Source of the DNA: Euclidia mi
Lineage: Eukaryota > Arthropoda > Insecta > Lepidoptera > Erebidae
Assembly: GCA_944739405.2 (NCBI GenBank)
Contig: OX123183.2
Span: forward strand, 89,790,729-89,854,728
DNA length: 64,000 bases
Reading direction: 5' to 3'
Below, piece by piece: positions 58,085-64,000 of the stretch; position 1 is the stretch's first letter, and every line of letters starts with the position of its first letter. The notes beneath the pieces were generated by a model. The model did not search any database. It was not told the DNA's origin and saw only the letters and a program-made list of their open reading frames with translations. A program made the position numbers and the translations under genes.

Positions 58085-58262
58085 CTGTTGCGTTTCGTTC
58101 GGTGAGTGAGAGTGCCGGAGGCCTCTTTATCTTCCTCCTCATCCCGCTACTCCTTCTTCCTTCGTACATCCCAAAGATCGCCAACGCACTTGTGACTCCT
58201 CCGGTGTTACTCGTCAGCGCGGCGCTAAACCCTTACCATCCGCCAGCTCGTTTGCCACCTTT
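58085..58262 (+). repeat. Dispersed repeat, relative of 30936-31175
   Basis: It starts GTTGCGTTTCGTTCGGTGAGT, contains GCCAACGCACTTGTGACTCC and ends CCAGCTCGTTTGCCACCTTT. Parts of the 3' block are deleted. Confidence 0.75.
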
Positions 58263-58844
58263 TACATAAAAAAAACACATTACTGAATAGTTCTTTATTG
58301 CACTTAATGATTACAGAACTTTTACTAAAGCACAAAAACACAAAATAATATTGCCAAAAGAAAGAACTCTTAAGGCGCAGCATATAGTCCAGAGTTGCCC
58401 GATACACTCAAAATTTGCTGTCTTGCAGGCACATATAATTTATCAATTATTTTAGCCCGAGAATCGACACTCACCGAAACATTCGAATGTCTGATATGTC
58501 TAACCTTGTTTCTTTTTACACGATCGCACAATATAATGTATATTACTACAAAGGGTACAAATAAAGGTAAAAATATAAATCAATACACTGTAGACACAAA
58601 TGCAGGTACTACCTGTTTATATAAGCCAATTAAAAGTCCTAACAAATCGTCCGCCACTTAAACCCGTCGTGGTTTGAGATAATTCAAAAGTAAGCACGCT
58701 AAATGTGTTGTATTAAAAATTAAAGTACGCCACAAACCAGTGCTACTGTGTCCAAATTGCTTATTTTGACCTCCCACATTGATTATGCATGAGGTGGAGA
58801 GAAGTTCTGTCCGCGCCAGATATACCCCGACATATAAAAAGATT

Positions 58845-59090
58845 CATCATCATCATCATCAGCCTTTAATAGTCCACTGCTGGACTAATCTTCTCCTTAG
58901 AAAGGAGGAATTGGCCTACTATACCACGCTGGCCAAGCGGGTTGGTATAGGGTTTGTATCAAGTTTTCCTTCTCTTACAGTGCTGTTCTCTGCATAATAT
59001 GCTCCCTCTGTCGGCTCTTACGACACCCATGGGATGATATGGGGTGGTGACAATTCGTATTCTTAATCCGTCACCACACAGACAAATATA
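58845..59090 (-). repeat. LINE-derived dispersed repeat with CATCAT microsatellite
   Basis: CATCATCATCATCAGCC and AGTCCACTGCTGGACTAATC sit at one end. GGCTCTTACGACACCCATGG and GGGGTGGTGACAATTC sit at the other. In reverse this resembles the block at 16560-16690. Confidence 0.6.
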
Positions 59091-59584
59091 TAAAAAGATA
59101 ATAAGTAAAGAGATAATAAGTAAGATAATAAATATAAAAAGATTGCTATGAAGATAACACGACTAGTTAATATTATACACAGGCTACCCGTTTAGATGTA
59201 AAAAAATTTCATGAAATTTATGGGTGCTTAATATCTGTGGCAATCTTTTTTGCAATTCAATAGATTATTTAAATTAAACAGTATGAGCTTAATAGAAAAT
59301 AGAAAGTGCTTTATTTTTTTAGTAAATCTTGTTTATACAGGGTGGCGCTTGCATTGATTTAAAAAGGACGTAGCATTGATGCCTATAAAATGTTTTATAT
59401 CAACAAAAAAGGTCATGGGGCCAAAATAAAATAATAAAATTTTCAAACAAAATAAACTATAAAATATGAGTAGCAAAACGTAACACCATTTCTAGACCAA
59501 TATGACATTAGATTACTGACCTTTGTAAGAACGGCAACGTGTGCTATGCGGCAGACGATGCCACGGAGGTAGTTCAAATTTATT

Positions 59585-59870
59585 GACGAATTACCTATTT
59601 CAGTAATTCTACACATCACTCCAATGTTTGGTCACTCATTAGGCAAGCACTGGTGTCTTTTTCATATCAACAAAAACCCACTTAACACAAACCCACGTAA
59701 AAGGTAGGTAGCACAAAATTTTCAAATTCTCAAAATGGCCGCCATTGTTATCACGAATTACCTATTTCAGTTATTCTACAAATCACTCTAATGAAAGTTC
59801 AGTAATTAGGAAAGCACTGGTGTCTTTTTCACAACAAGAACCCACGTTACACAATCATATCCGCATATTC
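59585..59870. repeat. 167-bp-period duplication inside the 2.37-kb element
   Basis: ACGAATTACCTATTTCAG at 59586 and 59753 starts two copies that also share AAGCACTGGTGTCTTTTTCA. Confidence 0.85.
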
Positions 59871-60541
59871 GGACGACATAAAGTTTGTCATTATTAACAC
59901 AAATAATGCAAAAATGACGAATGATAAAGTTCACTAAACAACAACACAATTAAATAACACAACTAAATACAATCACACAATTCAATACCAAAAACAACTG
60001 TCGCATAGTTAAAATAAGCGCGCGAGCGATCTGATCGACTTATTAATTCAATAGTTTTTGCGGCACTAAACAAACCTTTGATGAGTCACCGATCACCGAT
60101 GCGCCGCTGGCGCCGACATGTCTAGTATAGGAAATAGAGATGCGCAATAGGTACTATGAATGTCGATATTTTTGACACGTTAATACGTTAACAACAAAAT
60201 AACACAAAATATTTTTATACAACGAACTATGCATTCTTACTTGTATGCTATTGCTTAATTGTGTTGCTAATACGACACAGTTAAACAAGTTTATGAAATA
60301 CTATGCACATACTTCAATTAGTTCAGTAGTTTTAGTACATAGTTATTATAATTCTTAAGTAGATTGTTGAACCCATTAGACCATTTAAAAAATACCATAC
60401 GGAAAGAGCTAAAATAGTCAATAATTATTAACTTATTTCAAATGATTAAATAATTGAATATCTTTACATGTTTATCATTGTTTACCTATTAAAAAACGTT
60501 GTCTTTATTTGTACCACACTTTGAAATATTCATACGTAAAG

Positions 60542-60832
60542 TCATTGATAAGACGATTACATTAACGTTAAATACAAACAATGTCGATACAATAAACAAC
60601 AAACTTTTACGGTGCGTAGGATTTTTTATCGATACTATCATTGATAAGACGATTACATTAAAGTTAAATACAAACAATGTCGATACAATAAACAACAAAA
60701 TTTTACGGTGCGTAGGTATTTTTTATCGATACTATCATTGATAAGACGATTACATTAACATTAAATACAATCAATGTCGATACAATAAACAACAAACTTT
60801 TACGGTGCGTATTTTTATCGATACTATTGACA
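60542..60832. repeat. Three-copy tandem array, 96-97-bp unit
   Basis: TCATTGATAAGACGATTACA starts units at 60542, 60638 and 60735. Each includes CAATGTCGATACAATAAACA and TTTTACGGTGCGTA and ends in TATCGATA. The frames read on both strands (80 and 69 aa) are translations of the repeat. Confidence 0.92.
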
Positions 60833-61019
60833 ATATTTTGTTCATAATTGGGCAACTCTATTTGGCTCGACTATGTTTGTCCTTGTCACACGTAGTGCAT
60901 TTACTGTACATACCTAATCAGTATTTTCGTGCTTGCGGAACCGATCCATTTAATTATTATGTAACTTTATTGAATAGGTAATTAGGAAGTTTCAAAAGTT
61001 TTGTTCTGTTAAAAATGTT

Positions 61020-61560
61020 ACGCATTAACTTGCGGGGCGCAAAAACCTACAACGACGAGTCTTAGGTGGAGTCGTTGCACGAAGACGTCATCGTCCTAAG
61101 TCGTCGAAGGGTCAACGCAGACAGAGAGGAATAATCCCCGCGCGGTCTTGGGCATTTTCTTTATGGATTGCGTATGCTCAAGATTGCACGCGACCTCGCG
61201 AGCTTGCGTGAGTAAAACGTTCTGGGTTACCACTCTACAGTAAATATTTTGTCGCGAAAGTTCGTTAAACCCTGAAAATACGCGTACGACGCGGGCGCCG
61301 ACTCGACTTTGCGCGGGGATTTCCGCGTATCTTTGAGGACGCGTGAATATTTTTTATCAGGTTCAAGCATTTATGAATTTTATTGTAAAAACATTAAAGT
61401 TTATTTTCAAGTGCGTTGATAAAATCCTCTCCACTGCGCTCCGTTCTGTCTGCGCTGAGCCTAGCTTCGGATGACGTCGAGGCGTCGCGTCGTGAGTAGT
61501 ACCTAGCGAGTCGCGGCGCGCAATGTAGGGTCGTTGACCGTTTTGTATCAGCTGTATGGA
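61020..61560. other. GC-rich inner part of the 2.37-kb element
   Basis: Rich in CGTCG and CGCGGG words, in contrast with the AT-rich rest of the element. No frame with a motif; the 104-aa minus frame at 61363-61677 is not supported. Confidence 0.4.
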
Positions 61561-61874
61561 ACTCAAAGCGTGTGCAAAAATTGCGGAACTTAAAATCGAT
61601 ATTGTGGCTAAACTACACTGATTTAATTGATTTTTGGTACAAGGCTTAAGAATGTTGTAAGCTATGCCTTTGTTCAAAAAGAGCCGCTATGCAAGCGCCA
61701 CCCTGTATAATGTACTGCTACATCAGTAACCCTCTAGGTTACTTCACTAACATAGAGTGTTATATATATGCGTTTTTAAAATACTAAATGAACACTGGAC
61801 ATCGCCGGAACCTACGAGGTATAGTGGTGGATGTATTTAGCTGTAAAACCTTCAAGTGTAGAATGTTACTTTTT

Positions 61875-62560
61875 TAACCGACTTCAAAAAAGGAGGAGGT
61901 TTACAATTCATCGGAATCTTTTTTTTATGTATGTTCCCCGATTTCTCTAAGACGCCTAGACCGATTTCGAAAATTCTTGTTTTGATTAAAAGAGTATACC
62001 TTCCAGTTGGTCCCATTATTAGCAAGTCAGGATCTGAACATGGAATTCTGGAAAATCGAAGGAACTCTTCAAATTTTATACGCACACTTGAAGAGATTTG
62101 ACGATAACAACTCAATGCCGTCGAGTTTGGGCTCGTTTGAGTCGTCTTTACATAGACTTTGATGCTGGATGATTCACATGGTCTGATGATAGAGCTGGAA
62201 GGTAACCATGAGATCTTTGTGATACAACAACCCAATCTCATCGAGTTTAGGGTCGTTTGATTTGTTTTTACATGGTCTTTGGTACTGGATGTTTTCCAGG
62301 GTCTGATGATGGAGCAGGAAGGTGGCCATGGGAAATTTGTAATACAATTACGCAATCCCATTGAGTTTAGACTCGTTTGATTCGTCTTTACATGGACTTT
62401 AGTGCTGAATGTTTTCCAAAGTCTGATTATAGAGCAGGAAGGTGGCCATGGGATTTTTGTAATACAATAACGCAATCTCATCGAGTTTAGGCTCGTTTGT
62501 TTTGTCTTGGCAAACACTTTGGTACTGGATGATTTCCTGGATCTGATGATGGAACTGAAA
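61875..62560. repeat. Lepidopteran dispersed repeat with four 119-120-bp tandem units
   Basis: AACCGACTTCAAAAAAGGAG at 61876 is a hallmark of a repeat widespread in moths and butterflies. Units keyed on TCGAGTTTAGG start near 62120, 62239, 62358 and 62480. The 221-aa minus frame at 61852-62517 reads a 40-residue repeat (KTNQTSLNSMGLR.CIT..PWPPS). The period is a multiple of three, so the frame stays open without needing selection. I do not call a gene. Confidence 0.75.
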
Positions 62561-62717
62561 CGAACGTGTTTAGGCTAGTTAGCTGAAAACAAAAAAAGCA
62601 CTTGAAATTGCCAGAGAGGTACAGGTCTACATTTCAGAATTTAGGCACGTAAGGAAGGCCTCCCCATCATGTACCACCTATACTATCCTTTGTACCTACT
62701 ACCACTAAAAAGCAAAA

Positions 62718-63040
62718 AATAAAAAATATTTTTAAATAAAAACAAAACCGATTTCAAAAAACACTTAGGAACTAAAAAGCAAAAAATAATTGGTTCTGGA
62801 GCAAACAATTTTTGGAGTCGGAGCCAAGCCCTTAGGAAAAAAGTTACTAAAGTACAAACTACCTATTCTAACAACAACGAAAGTTACATAAAAAGTGTAG
62901 AGGTTTTATAGTCAGATCAGAAATACTTGGCTTGGCACCGACTCCAAAATTGTTTGCTCCAAAACCAATTATTTTTTGCTTTTTAGTTCCTAAGTGTTTT
63001 TTGAAATCGGTTTTGTTTTTATTTAAAAATATTTTTTATT
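62718..63040. repeat. Large inverted repeat, arms ~112 bp
   Basis: Left arm 62718-62830 and right arm 62930-63040 are reverse complements with only a few differences, around a 99-bp spacer. They share AACAAAACCGATTTCAAAAA and TTTGGAGTCGG.GCCAAGCC, and probably belong to the same transposon family as the preceding array. Confidence 0.85.
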
Positions 63041-63044
63041 CGTT

Positions 63045-64000
63045 TGCGTAAAGAAATTTTTAAACAAGTTCAAAAGGAAAGAGGTTCTCAAATTACATGG
63101 TATATATTGATTTACTTACCTCAAAATTTTTACTAAGTTGACCGATTTTGATGCTTATTTTTTGTTTGAATTCTGGTACTTGTCAAACTCTAGTACTTTA
63201 AATTCAATCAAGTTGTGATGTCATTAAGTTATGCAATGATGCTTTTTGTAGTTCCTGTTTTACTTTTTTATAATCTTTTGAAATCGCTTATTTTAAAATG
63301 CATTTTATTTTCCTATTCTGTACCGTCAGAATTCTAAACGCGTATGTACGCGTTTAAATAAACTTATAAGAAATATGATTTTAAATATGGTGAGGTACTT
63401 TTTGACTTTTTTGAAGCATACATTCCCTTCTGAAAATACTATCTGTATTAAGTGTTCACGTTGTCGCCTCTAAGCGAATAAAATCAATCTCTTAGGCGAA
63501 ATATTTTCTTTCAAGCCTAATTGTCATTTTATTACATATGAGTGATATAATCAGAAATACTTTTATTATTTCATATCATCGTCAATAATGAAGATTAAGC
63601 TATGATTTTTTTACTGTTTCAGCAAATTCGTCAAAAGTTCCTTAGTCTCTCCCTCCAAGGTATATTTACCACAAGTTAGTTACATAAATAAAGATCGCTC
63701 TAAGTAAAGTTAACTTAAAACTTTGACGATATGAGAGAAAATATGAACATAGTTTCTCACATATGAAGGTAAAGATTCAGATTAGTAGGACGCGCCTGAC
63801 TCTCATAACGCGGAATTGATGTGATTATGAAGATTAATCCTGGAAATGAGGCATTACACCAACAACGTAGATATAACGGCACAAATCTTCTTTGTGTTCG
63901 TGAGGGGGACCGGTTAACAGCTTTCGCCACTCTTCCCCGGAACGAACTTCAAACAGTAGTACAACTTTGCATTTTATAGCCAAGATTTAGGAGTCAAATC
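63045..64000. other. No gene seen
   Basis: AT-rich; no motif-bearing frame. Confidence 0.4.

Larger units (their letters stand above)
59338..61705. mobile_element. 2.37-kb DNA element with CAGGGTGG ends
   Basis: CAGGGTGGCGCTTGCAT at 59338-59354 and its exact reverse complement at 61689-61705 form 17-bp ends. TATA (or TA) flanks both sides (59334-59337 and 61706-61709). The interior has a 167-bp duplication, a three-unit array and a GC-rich part, and no transposase frame. A TA target would suggest the Tc1/mariner (IS630) group; a 4-bp target would not. Confidence 0.7.

Noticed and set aside
61852..62517. 221-aa minus-strand open frame with 40-residue repeats
   Set aside because: It is the translation of a dispersed tandem repeat whose unit is a multiple of three; no start context, domain or conservation argument.
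1..64000. CRISPR array, prophage or bacterial operon
   Set aside because: No spaced direct repeats of CRISPR type and no bacterial gene organisation; the repeats are eukaryotic transposons.

Overview
The window reads as repeat-dense nuclear DNA from a moth or butterfly. The reasons are internal. It is AT-rich and almost devoid of host open reading frames. It carries tRNA-headed SINEs with a shared body and TATG tails, LINE 3' ends, Helitron-like ends closing in CTAG, and a complete Bel/Pao retrotransposon. I found no conserved host protein gene, operon, rRNA or CRISPR array. The best non-transposon candidate is a Pol II promoter with a TATA box, a CRE pair and a possible 61-bp intron near 30.5-30.8 kb.

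Layout. 0-9 kb: SINE fragment (3.3 kb), long inverted-repeat element (3.7-4.1 kb), Harbinger-type MITE with TAA target duplication (5.7-6.2 kb), non-autonomous hAT with a perfect 8-bp target duplication (6.5-7.75 kb). 9-16 kb: dispersed repeats, LINE ORF2 3' end (9.7-10.6 kb), Helitron-like sequence, Mutator-like element with a 9-bp target duplication (11.6-12.4 kb), piggyBac-like MITE at TTAA (13.9 kb). 16-22.5 kb: SINEs and a possible 2.9-kb DNA element enclosing a degenerate 21-bp dyad minisatellite that a retroposon has split. 24.4-27.4 kb: a complete Transib transposon (RAG1-related transposase) with RSS-like ends. 27.6-35.4 kb: LINE-derived repeats, a minisatellite, the candidate promoter, a dead mariner split by a LINE tail, and a 0.2-kb tandem duplication. 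35.5-45.1 kb: the Bel/Pao element on the minus strand with LTRs and target duplication. 46-50.3 kb: remnant of a second Bel/Pao, a GC-rich element and two tandem arrays. 50-64 kb: RTE-like LINE ends, SINEs, a 2.4-kb inverted-repeat element with nested tandem repeats, and a 120-bp-unit array next to a large inverted repeat.

The main coding content is transposon protein. The Transib transposase is nearly whole but appears dead: a frameshift at each end, and His where family knowledge predicts the second catalytic Asp. The Bel/Pao gag-pol is recognisable end to end but broken by frameshifts, stops and a 29-bp inverted duplication in the integrase zinc-finger region. All family calls are by eye from motifs and repeat ends; no database search was run.
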